Below, piece after piece: positions 17,665 to 24,155 of a stretch of DNA of 64,000 bases. The notes under the pieces are model-generated. The model worked only from the letters and a program-made list of their open reading frames with translations, had not been told where the DNA came from and ran no database searches. The DNA comes from Paenibacillus kribbensis (lineage in GTDB: Bacteria; Bacillota; Bacilli; Paenibacillales; Paenibacillaceae). The stretch lies in assembly GCF_002240415.1 (NCBI RefSeq), contig NZ_CP020028.1:4179501-4243500 (forward strand), given 5' to 3'. Position numbers and translations under genes: made by a program. The stretch's first letter is position 1; each line of letters starts with the position of its first letter.

Positions 17665-18420
17665 CTGCACAAAGGCAACCGCTTGCTAAATTACGCATTA
17701 TTGTTGGACCCTTCCCTACCCGTCGGCGGCTTCACCCGTTCTTATGGATTGGAGGAACGATTCCATAACGGACGCTTGACCTGTATGCAAGACCTGGAAC
17801 ATTACATGCGGAATGACTTGTATCCTCAATTCACAACGCTTGACGGTATGGCGATCAAAAGCCTGTATGTCGCCATTCAACAGGAGGATGGTTGGCGTAT
17901 CGCCCTTATTGATAAGATGCTGCATACCCAACGCTCCTCTCTGCAACACGCGAAAGAGTCACGCCTGTCTGGTCAGCGCCTGATCAAGCTTGCCAAAGCC
18001 CTGTATCCTTGGCTTGAATTTGATCAGCTTGAAACAATACTCATTCAGTACAGCGCAATTGGCACACTCGCTACCGTTCATACGTGGATCAACTTTCTCC
18101 TTGGAAATGATGTGGAGCAGACCATTCACGGCTATCTAGCCGCAGCCGTGTCCTTCTGCATTGAAGATGCTTCCAAACTGCTAAATACACCTTACGAGGA
18201 AAAAAATCCTCTCATCGAGCGCATGACCGACGAACTGCTCACTACATGGAAAAAATTCGATGTGCCTGAGTCAGCTGCATTTCAGCGAGAGCTGCTTTAC
18301 AGACATTGGTCCAGTTCCTACATTACTCAACCGCCTTATATGAGCCGTAAGAGCCGACTGGATGAAGAGAGGCTGTTTCCCTCCCCCGGCCTGTCCAAAC
18401 GTCTTCCAGCATCCCCCTAA
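17665..18420 (+). CDS. ureF: Orphan urease accessory protein UreF-like
   Basis: A ~251-residue protein of the UreF family, the accessory factor that acts with UreD/UreG in GTP-dependent nickel insertion into urease. The diagnostic LLLDPSLPVGGFTRSYGLEE sits near the N-terminus, and the helical body (IQYSAIGTLATVHTW, CIEDASKLL) fits the family. A consensus AAGGAGG at 17651-17657 is followed nine bases later by CTG 17665 in frame, while the upstream ATG 17617 has no ribosome site and lies inside a regulatory box; CTG is therefore the favoured start. No urease subunit or other accessory gene is in the window. Two GlnR/TnrA boxes suggest nitrogen control. Confidence 0.8.
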   Translation: MHKGNRLLNYALLLDPSLPVGGFTRSYGLEERFHNGRLTCMQDLEHYMRNDLYPQFTTLDGMAIKSLYVAIQQEDGWRIALIDKMLHTQRSSLQHAKESRLSGQRLIKLAKALYPWLEFDQLETILIQYSAIGTLATVHTWINFLLGNDVEQTIHGYLAAAVSFCIEDASKLLNTPYEEKNPLIERMTDELLTTWKKFDVPESAAFQRELLYRHWSSSYITQPPYMSRKSRLDEERLFPSPGLSKRLPASP

Positions 18421-18451
18421 TGCCCCACTTCACCGATCCGGCTGCAACACC

Positions 18452-18495
18452 AAAAGCACCCTACCGCTTTCCCCAAGTGGCAGAGTGCTTTTTTT
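18452..18495 (+). terminator. Terminator after ureF
   Basis: AAAAGCAC pairs with GTGCTTTT, with an inner CCGCTT/AAGTGG stem, followed by a T run. Confidence 0.75.
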
Positions 18496-18743
18496 ATCCA
18501 AGCATAACCGCAATTTCACACCGTCAACAGGCTCTAGATGAATGATTCAGGTCACTTAGCACTTCAGGTTTTTACAAATTTCTCACTTAATTAAGTAATT
18601 AATTTAATGAAATAACGTATTTACGATTGTAAAAACACGTATAAAAGTGTATCATGGTTTCAGATGGTTAATTCTAACATGTTTACTGATGATTATTATA
18701 ACACACCAATTATTCCGCAAGAATCCGTAAGGGGCGATTTCTC
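18496..18743. other. AT-rich leader of the XRE gene
   Basis: An intergenic stretch with AT-rich inverted words (CTTAATTAAG; ACAC-N8-GTGT near 18635-18655) that could be operators for the adjacent XRE regulator. No other gene was found. Confidence 0.35.
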
Positions 18744-18965
18744 TTGAACAACAAAATGCCTGTCACCTCCTTCGGGTGGGCCATCAAACAACGGCTTGTC
18801 GAACTTCGACTGGATCAGAAAACATTTTGCGAGACACACAACATTCCGCCTTCACGTTTATCCAATCTGATTCATGGCACCCGCAAAGCACAAAGGTACA
18901 GAAAAAAAGTTGCTGCAATTCTGAACATTGATGATAACGACTATAAGGAGGCATCACCACTCTAA
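18744..18965 (+). CDS. Small XRE-type helix-turn-helix protein
   Basis: A 73-residue DNA-binding protein that is almost only a helix-turn-helix: GWAIKQRLVELRLDQKTFCE then IPPSRLSNLIHG. TTG 18744 is the start because AAGGGGCG lies nine bases upstream; an ATG at 18756 has no ribosome site. Its length and shape match phage-type or accessory regulators. Its target is unknown; it lies near two paralogous XRE genes on the other strand. Confidence 0.75.
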   Translation: MNNKMPVTSFGWAIKQRLVELRLDQKTFCETHNIPPSRLSNLIHGTRKAQRYRKKVAAILNIDDNDYKEASPL

Positions 18966-19097
18966 AACCCAAATAAACTCGTAATTCGAACCCACCAGTC
19001 CGTTTTACGGGTTTTCAATCCGGGAAATCTCAAGCTAGGAGATCATTCCGGATTTGCTTTGTTATTCTCTCTTTTTTGCTTACGGTATTTTGCAAAT

Positions 19098-19427
19098 TCA
19101 ACATATTCTAAAATAAAATTCTGTTCTTCTGCTTCCAGATCCTCTGCCTGGCAATTCAATGGCCCCATCACCCCAAAAAAAATAAGCAGCCTTTTGCTCC
19201 TGGAGCACGCCTTCTCCCGGCTTGATCCCTTTCATTAACCAGTCGAGAGATACGTTAAAAAAGTCCGAAATCTGAATTAGATGCATCGTACCCGGTGTTG
19301 TTTTCCCTCTTCTCCAATCACCAAGATTCCCTGAACTGATTTTAAGCTTTTCACAAAACGCCTTCTTGGTCATTCCCCGGTCCTTAATCAAAGCTTCAAT
19401 CCGCTGATAAATAGTTTGATCTCCCAA
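19098..19427 (-). CDS. XRE regulator with an apparent frameshift at an A8 run
   Basis: Read as it stands, 109 residues: an XRE helix-turn-helix (residues ~6-65) very similar to its upstream neighbour, then an unrelated Arg-rich tail. Removing one base from the homopolymer at 19175-19182 (eight T on the coding strand) restores a C-terminus matching the neighbour (FILEYVEFAKYRKQKR against FILEYIEFTRFRKEKK) and moves the stop to 19043. So the gene is frameshifted, phase-variable, or affected by a sequencing error. The start GGGGAAAAATT-TTGGG region is weak; ATG 19427 is kept by homology to the neighbour. Confidence 0.7.
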   Translation of the reverse strand: MGDQTIYQRIEALIKDRGMTKKAFCEKLKISSGNLGDWRRGKTTPGTMHLIQISDFFNVSLDWLMKGIKPGEGVLQEQKAAYFFWGDGAIELPGRGSGSRRTEFYFRIC

Positions 19428-19489
19428 AATTTTTCCCCTCCGAAACTATAACTTTTACGAATGAAATTTCATCTTAAACCTCAAGCAAA

Positions 19490-19867
19490 TCATGATTTGG
19501 CAGTTGAATTGCCTTGTTTTTTCTCTTTACGAAAACGAGTAAATTCAATATACTCAAGTATAAAATCCTTTTCTGCCTCACTGAGCGGTTCCCCCTGGCA
19601 ATCCAGTTGCCCTGAAGCCTCAAAAAAATAAGGGTCTTTTGACTCCTTCAGTGCCTCACCCCGTACATCTCGTCCCAGCATGATCCAATCCAGACTGGCA
19701 TTAAAAAACGAAGCGATTTCAATGAGTTTATTCGTGCCTGGCGTCGTTTTTCCTCTTTTCCAATCTCCAAAGTTTCCCGTACTAATACCCAACTGCTCGC
19801 AGAACGCTTTTTTGGTCATCCCTCGTTCCTTGATAAGTTGCTCAATACGTTGGTAAATAGATTGCAT
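19490..19867 (-). CDS. XRE-family transcriptional regulator
   Basis: A 125-residue protein. The N-terminal helix-turn-helix (~1-65) has MTKKAFCEQLGISTGNFGDW and TPGTNKLIEIASFFNASLDWI, typical of phage repressor-like XRE proteins. The C-terminal part ends in the helix DFILEYIEFTRFRKEKK. GGAAGGGAC lies before ATG 19867. It is a tandem paralogue of the gene at 19098-19427 (62-base gap), a local duplication. Target unknown. Confidence 0.82.
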   Translation of the reverse strand: MQSIYQRIEQLIKERGMTKKAFCEQLGISTGNFGDWKRGKTTPGTNKLIEIASFFNASLDWIMLGRDVRGEALKESKDPYFFEASGQLDCQGEPLSEAEKDFILEYIEFTRFRKEKKQGNSTAKS

Positions 19868-19994
19868 AGAAGTCCCTTCCTCCCTAGCAGGCTCTCAAAT
19901 AACGATATCATGTGCCCTGTTCCCATTTCAAAGATCACGTGTGCCAAAATTGCCGAATTATGTATGTTGGTTTTCATTATACCACAATATGCAA

Positions 19995-20028
19995 CAAAAA
20001 CCGCCCATTTTCCGAAGAAAACGGCGGC
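19995..20028 (-). terminator. Terminator after the MarR gene
   Basis: On the minus strand CCGCCGTTTTC pairs with GAAAATGGGCGG around TTCG, followed by TTTTTG. Confidence 0.75.
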
Positions 20029-20052
20029 CTTTAGTCAGCTTGTGTACACCAA

Positions 20053-20508
20053 TTACGAAGTAGGGTTGTCGATTTTAAGTAAAATCTGCTTCAATTCATT
20101 CAAAGTTTCGCTCAAGTGCAATAAATCTTCTTCCGGCAGAAACACCAGTCTCTCTTGAATTTTACCGGAAAAGGTATGGAATACCTGTTCACAAAAAGCG
20201 TCGCCTTCTTCTGTAATTGCCACATTCACGACTCTGCGATCCGAGTCACACGACTGGCGGTCAGCCAACCCATGCTCCACCAGCTTATCCAGAAGAGGAG
20301 TCATGTTCGGACGTGAGACATTAAGCTGTTTGGACAAATCAGATACGGTAGACGAACGTACTTCTCGCAGCAGCAGCAATACCTGAAAGTTATTAGGCGA
20401 CAAATGCAATGGGAAATCAAGCGGACCGTAGGTGAAAAATTTCTTCTTCACAATCGGAAACAAGCCCAAAATATTTTCTGATATATTCCCTAACAGTTGA
20501 TTGTCCAT
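20053..20508 (-). CDS. MarR-family transcriptional regulator
   Basis: A 151-residue winged-helix repressor. The recognition region is TVSDLSKQLNVSRPNMTPLLDKL (~57-80), with the wing DRRVVNVAITEEG (~92-105) and a C-terminal dimerisation helix. ATG 20508 has GGTGA upstream; GTG 20523 is an alternative. An ATAAGT-TTAT-ACTTAT inverted repeat lies just upstream, a likely autoregulatory operator. No obvious target gene is adjacent. Confidence 0.88.
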   Translation of the reverse strand: MDNQLLGNISENILGLFPIVKKKFFTYGPLDFPLHLSPNNFQVLLLLREVRSSTVSDLSKQLNVSRPNMTPLLDKLVEHGLADRQSCDSDRRVVNVAITEEGDAFCEQVFHTFSGKIQERLVFLPEEDLLHLSETLNELKQILLKIDNPTS

Positions 20509-20526
20509 ATTTTTCACCGTCACTTC

Positions 20527-20542
20527 ATAAGTTTATACTTAT
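20527..20542. promoter_or_regulatory. Inverted repeat before the MarR gene
   Basis: ATAAGT-N4-ACTTAT, a perfect 6-bp palindrome immediately upstream of the MarR start, placed as an autoregulatory operator. Confidence 0.45.
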
Positions 20543-20670
20543 CATTCTATAACATTATGGCGTTATATTATACTATGGAATCATTATTTCTTCATAATCA
20601 TTACTTCATACATCACTAAACAAACAAAAAAAGCCTCTACTGCGAGAGACTTTTCCGTTCATTCCATTGA

Positions 20671-20753
20671 TGCGGTCGAGAGGACTCGAACCTCCACGAG
20701 CGTACGCTCACTACCCCCTCAAGATAGCGTGTCTGCCATTCCACCACGACCGC
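20671..20753 (-). tRNA. tRNA-Leu (GAG), second copy
   Basis: Same 83-base gene as 17338-17420 except for one G-C to A-T pair swap in the variable arm. Anticodon loop TTGAGGG (anticodon GAG). No encoded CCA. Confidence 0.93.
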
Positions 20754-20767
20754 ATAACAAAAATAAA

Positions 20768-20843
20768 TGGTGAGCCATGAAGGACTCGAACCTTCGACAC
20801 CCTGATTAAAAGTCAGGTGCTCTACCAACTGAGCTAATGGCTC
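20768..20843 (-). tRNA. tRNA-Lys (TTT)
   Basis: A 76-base tRNA with encoded CCA, acceptor GAGCCAT, D loop AGTTGGTAGAG and anticodon loop CTTTTAA (anticodon TTT). Confidence 0.94.
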
Positions 20844-20929
20844 ATGCTGTTCATCCAAGCTGTCCGCCATTAAACCAGACCTCAGGAATTTCCGCCAAGC
20901 ATGCAACATGTAGTCTATAAAGACAACAA

Positions 20930-21001
20930 TGACCCGTAGGGGATTCGAACCCCTGTTACCTCCGTGAAAGGGAGGTGTCTTAACCCCTTGACCAACGGGC
21001 C
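20930..21001 (-). tRNA. tRNA-Glu (TTC)
   Basis: A 72-base tRNA with acceptor GGCCCGT/ACGGGTC, anticodon loop CTTTCAC (anticodon TTC) and T loop GTTCGAATC. No CCA encoded. Confidence 0.93.
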
Positions 21002-21245
21002 TCATTTTTGTACGCCAACTTGGCGACAAGAAAGAGTATATCAAATAGATTACAGAATGGCAATACTTAATTTTGAAATTTTTATATAAGTCATTTTCTA
21101 AATTAAAAACGCATCTTCACTTACGGACTGTATCTCAGTACAGCTAATTTTCAGGAGTTTATAGATAATTTATTGCAAATTAACTTACATTTACTTATAA
21201 TCACTTACATAAACCGAAATCATTTTATACCAAAGGAGCTTACCT

Positions 21246-22007
21246 ATGTATCAGGAAGAACGAATGATTCAAATCGTTAATTACTTAAAGCTTCATAAAC
21301 GCATTTCGGTGGACGATATTTGCGAAATTTTTAATGTATCGCGAGATACAGCCCGTCGCGACTTGGTAAAGCTGGAGGAGCATCAGAAGATTATTCGTAC
21401 CCGCGGCGGCGCTATTCTCCCTTCATTCCATCACGATTCCATTAGTAATTATAATGAAAGACTGCTCACTGTATCCGAGGAAAAGCAAGTGATTGGACAA
21501 CTGGCAGCCAGCTTGGTACGAAATAAGGATCGTATCATACTGGATTCCTCCACTACCGTGCAGGCGTGTGCAGAAAAACTAAATGTGCAGGAATGTTCGG
21601 TCATCACCAATTCCATTAATCAGGCTGACGTGCTGTCCAGAAAAGACGGTGTATCCATTCATCTCTTGGGAGGACATCTGCAAAAAGAACACCGATACGT
21701 ATACGGCTCCTCTGTCATCGCCACCTTGTCCCACTATTTTGTAGACAAAGCCTTTATCGGGATTGGAGGTATATCTGCCCATGGATTGAGTCTGATTCAT
21801 GAAGAGGACGGTATGCTGAAGCATCAGATGATGAAACAGGCAGATCAGGTGATTGTCCTTGCAGACCATTCAAAATTCGGTAAAAAATTCCCTTACCGCT
21901 TTGCCGATCTATCCGAAATCAATATCGTGATCACCGACCGCTTGCCAGATCCGGATATGTTGGACATTTTTCAACATCATGATATTGAGGTTATTGTCCC
22001 CTCATAG
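21246..22007 (+). CDS. DeoR/GlpR-family transcriptional regulator
   Basis: A 253-residue regulator. The N-terminal DeoR helix-turn-helix spans ~5-58 (ISVDDICEIFNVSRDTARRDL). The C-terminal sugar-phosphate-sensing domain contains the DSSTTV, VITNS, GGISAHGLS and ADHSKFGKK blocks. CAAAGGAGC precedes ATG 21246. It is followed 36 bases later by a HAD phosphatase, in a likely two-gene operon, so it probably responds to a phosphosugar handled by that enzyme. The effector is unknown. Confidence 0.9.
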   Translation: MYQEERMIQIVNYLKLHKRISVDDICEIFNVSRDTARRDLVKLEEHQKIIRTRGGAILPSFHHDSISNYNERLLTVSEEKQVIGQLAASLVRNKDRIILDSSTTVQACAEKLNVQECSVITNSINQADVLSRKDGVSIHLLGGHLQKEHRYVYGSSVIATLSHYFVDKAFIGIGGISAHGLSLIHEEDGMLKHQMMKQADQVIVLADHSKFGKKFPYRFADLSEINIVITDRLPDPDMLDIFQHHDIEVIVPS

Positions 22008-22042
22008 AAAATGAAGCCGATAAAAAGACAGGAGATGGAGAA

Positions 22043-22924
22043 ATGAAACTGTTTGCGATTGATATGGATGGAACACTACTGAATGAGGAAGGAAAAATAA
22101 GCAAAGTGAACGCGGAGGCTATACGCCAAGCACAGCAGCAAGGCATCCAGGTGGCGATTGCTACTGGCAGAGCGTCTTATGATGCCTGGACAAAGCTAGA
22201 GGAAGCTGGACTTGTAGCCCCCGTCATTGGAGCAAACGGCGCGACCGTACACGATACACAACGCCGCCAGCTAACCTCTACACCCATGGACCGAGATGAA
22301 ACCTTTGAAGTGTTGAGCTGGCTGCGCGAAAACGATTTTTACTATGAGGTCATGACAGACCGCGCAATTTATTCCCCACAATACGGACATCAATTGCTTG
22401 CCGTGGAAATGGACCGTCTGCTAAGCGCCAATCCCGATATTTCGCTGAACACTTTATTACACGCAGCCGAAAAGCAATATGAACAGACAGGGCTTATCCG
22501 CATCACCTCATACGAGGACATTCCACTGGATGTGGAGATTTATAACGTGCTCTGCTTCTCCTTTGATCAAGCCAAGCTGGATCGGGGTCGTGAGCGTTAC
22601 CGAAATTTCGGCACTCTAAACATGGTCATTTCCTCAGACCGTAACTTTGAAGTCGAGCATAAGGATGCATCCAAAGGCAATGCATTGCGTTATCTGGCGA
22701 ATCATCTGGGCATTCCCATGCAGGAGACCGTGGCGATCGGGGACAGCTATAATGATATTTCCATGCTGACGATGGCAGGGAAGGGCATCGCCATGGGCAA
22801 TGCAAAAGACGACATCAAGGCCATCTGTTCCAAAGTGACCCTGACCAATGTGGAGGATGGCGTCGCTCATGCACTGTTGAATATACTCAAAACCGTCGAG
22901 GCTGAGGCTGACATTGTAAACTGA
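22043..22924 (+). CDS. Cof-type HAD-superfamily phosphatase
   Basis: A 293-residue cytosolic hydrolase. Motif I DMDGTLL has the nucleophile Asp7; motif II is IATGRAS; motif III Lys lies in KDASKGNAL; motif IV is GDSYNDISM. The central C2B cap marks the Cof/YidA-type subfamily, which dephosphorylates sugar phosphates or nucleotides. AGGAGATGGAGA precedes ATG 22043. It is co-transcribed with the DeoR regulator, which suggests phosphosugar detoxification; substrate unproven. Confidence 0.9.
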   Translation: MKLFAIDMDGTLLNEEGKISKVNAEAIRQAQQQGIQVAIATGRASYDAWTKLEEAGLVAPVIGANGATVHDTQRRQLTSTPMDRDETFEVLSWLRENDFYYEVMTDRAIYSPQYGHQLLAVEMDRLLSANPDISLNTLLHAAEKQYEQTGLIRITSYEDIPLDVEIYNVLCFSFDQAKLDRGRERYRNFGTLNMVISSDRNFEVEHKDASKGNALRYLANHLGIPMQETVAIGDSYNDISMLTMAGKGIAMGNAKDDIKAICSKVTLTNVEDGVAHALLNILKTVEAEADIVN

Positions 22925-23043
22925 AAATTCACCACCATTCCGCCTAATCCGCGATATTATGTACATTTTCCAGTCCGGCTTATACACATTTTTCCGATCA
23001 TCGTTATTTTCAAAACGGATTATAGACAAAAAGGGTTATATAC

Positions 23044-23093
23044 AAAAAGGACACTCGCAAGCATCATTTCGATACATACGAGCGTCCTTTTCT
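23044..23093. terminator. Terminator between the HAD gene and tRNA-Ser
   Basis: AAAAAGGACACTCG pairs with CGAGCGTCCTTTT (one wobble) around a 22-base loop; T runs on both strands. Confidence 0.75.
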
Positions 23094-23108
23094 GTTACAA
23101 AAAACAAA

Positions 23109-23197
23109 CGGAGAGAGAGGGATTCGAACCCTCGCACCGCTTTCGCAGCCTAACCCCTTAGCAGAGGGTCCCCTTATAGCCACTTGGGTACCTCTCC
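23109..23197 (-). tRNA. tRNA-Ser (GCT)
   Basis: An 89-base class II tRNA with acceptor GGAGAGG, anticodon loop CTGCTAA (anticodon GCT), a long variable arm and discriminator G. No CCA encoded. Confidence 0.93.
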
Positions 23198-23198
23198 A

Positions 23199-23274
23199 TG
23201 GCTCCCCGAACAGGACTCGAACCTGTGACAACTCGATTAACAGTCGAGTGCTCTACCAACTGAGCTATCAGGGA
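23199..23274 (-). tRNA. tRNA-Asn (GTT)
   Basis: A 76-base tRNA with encoded CCA, anticodon loop CTGTTAA (anticodon GTT) and standard D and T loops. It lies one base from the tRNA-Ser gene. Confidence 0.94.
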
Positions 23275-23318
23275 ACATTACTGTAAATATTCATACAGTA
23301 TGGTTAATTTACCATGAT

Positions 23319-23807
23319 TCAGGGGGTGCCGTCAAGTGCTAACAAACGGAGTTTACTTCCACATTTACCACAGCGGTAATGCTGTGGATTCATTTTACGC
23401 TTCCGCAAGTATTCCTGTCCACAGGAAACGCACACCAGTTTGTAACGATAAGGCCGCGGCTTCCGCTCCAATCTTCCCGGCAGGGTCTGACAATGCCTGC
23501 TTCCCCCTACACGGGCCAGCCATGCCTTGAAATCTGCATCCCGATGCCGGTGGCCCATTCCGCGCAGATGCAAATGATAGTGGCACAACTCATGCTTAAT
23601 AATTTTTTCCACCTCAGATCGTCCGAAGGCTGCAAGCTGATGTGGATTAATTTCAATATGATGACTTTTCATAAAATACCGCCCACCTGTAGAAGACAGG
23701 CGCGCATTGAAGCGAGCTTGATGCTTAAATGGCACACCGAAGCTTTCCAGCGAAATATGCTCCACCCACTCCTGAAGCTCCTCATTACTCATGGACTTGG
23801 ACTCCAT
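23319..23807 (-). CDS. sprT: SprT-family zinc metalloprotein
   Basis: A 162-residue protein of the SprT-like family (B. subtilis YdcK). The zinc site HELCHYHLHLRGMGH (HExxH) lies near residue 80, and a C-terminal zinc ribbon has CVSCGQEY and CGKCGS. Family members are predicted metallopeptidases of unknown substrate in bacteria. ATG 23807 is chosen because GGAGGAG lies ten bases upstream. It is divergent from cmpA, the same neighbour as in Bacillus. Confidence 0.88.
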   Translation of the reverse strand: MESKSMSNEELQEWVEHISLESFGVPFKHQARFNARLSSTGGRYFMKSHHIEINPHQLAAFGRSEVEKIIKHELCHYHLHLRGMGHRHRDADFKAWLARVGGSRHCQTLPGRLERKPRPYRYKLVCVSCGQEYLRKRKMNPQHYRCGKCGSKLRLLALDGTP

Positions 23808-23950
23808 CCTTGCTTTTCTCCTCCTTTGTCCCATACTGACAAGCATATTACAAAATAACGATCGAAGTCTAACCCCAATTCAGAAGCACACTTTAGGTAC
23901 TCATCCCATATGCTAAACATACAAAAAGTAACGCGGAGGAGGAGATTGGC

Positions 23951-24085
23951 TTGCCTCAATGGCTCAGCAACCAGCTTATGCGGGCCTTTTACAAAAAGGA
24001 CCGTCGTCAAATCAAACTGTTAAACGATTGTTGGTTTTTTTATCATAAAGCCCCTGGCGTAGAGTTTGATGCCAACAATGGCTAA
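23951..24085 (+). CDS. cmpA: Cortex morphogenetic protein CmpA
   Basis: A 44-residue protein starting at TTG 23951 with GGAGGAGGAG just upstream. It reads MPQWLSNQLMRAFYKKDRR, then QIKLLNDCWFFYHK, matching the conserved CmpA sequence as I remember it. In B. subtilis CmpA is a small checkpoint protein that targets SpoIVA for ClpXP degradation when spore coat assembly fails. The C-terminus is a few residues longer than the Bacillus protein. The gene lies next to sprT and ends in a terminator. It supports a spore-forming host. Confidence 0.85.
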   Translation: MPQWLSNQLMRAFYKKDRRQIKLLNDCWFFYHKAPGVEFDANNG

Positions 24086-24104
24086 ACGCGAAGGCATCAA
24101 AAAT

Positions 24105-24149
24105 GAAAGCCGGAGTCCCCGATGCGGTTCGGAGATTCCGGCTTTTTTT
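24105..24149. terminator. Terminator between cmpA and tex
   Basis: AAGCCGGA pairs with TTCCGGCTT around a loop of about 20 bases, with a seven-T run on the plus strand. It may also serve tex. Confidence 0.75.
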
Positions 24150-24155
24150 GAAGTA

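Noticed and set aside
20637..21044. 135-codon minus-strand frame
   Set aside because: Runs across three tRNA genes; not coding.
17338..23274. Phage or integrative element suggested by XRE genes and tRNAs
   Set aside because: No integrase, structural phage gene or clear att repeat other than the tRNA pair; kept only as a weak hypothesis.
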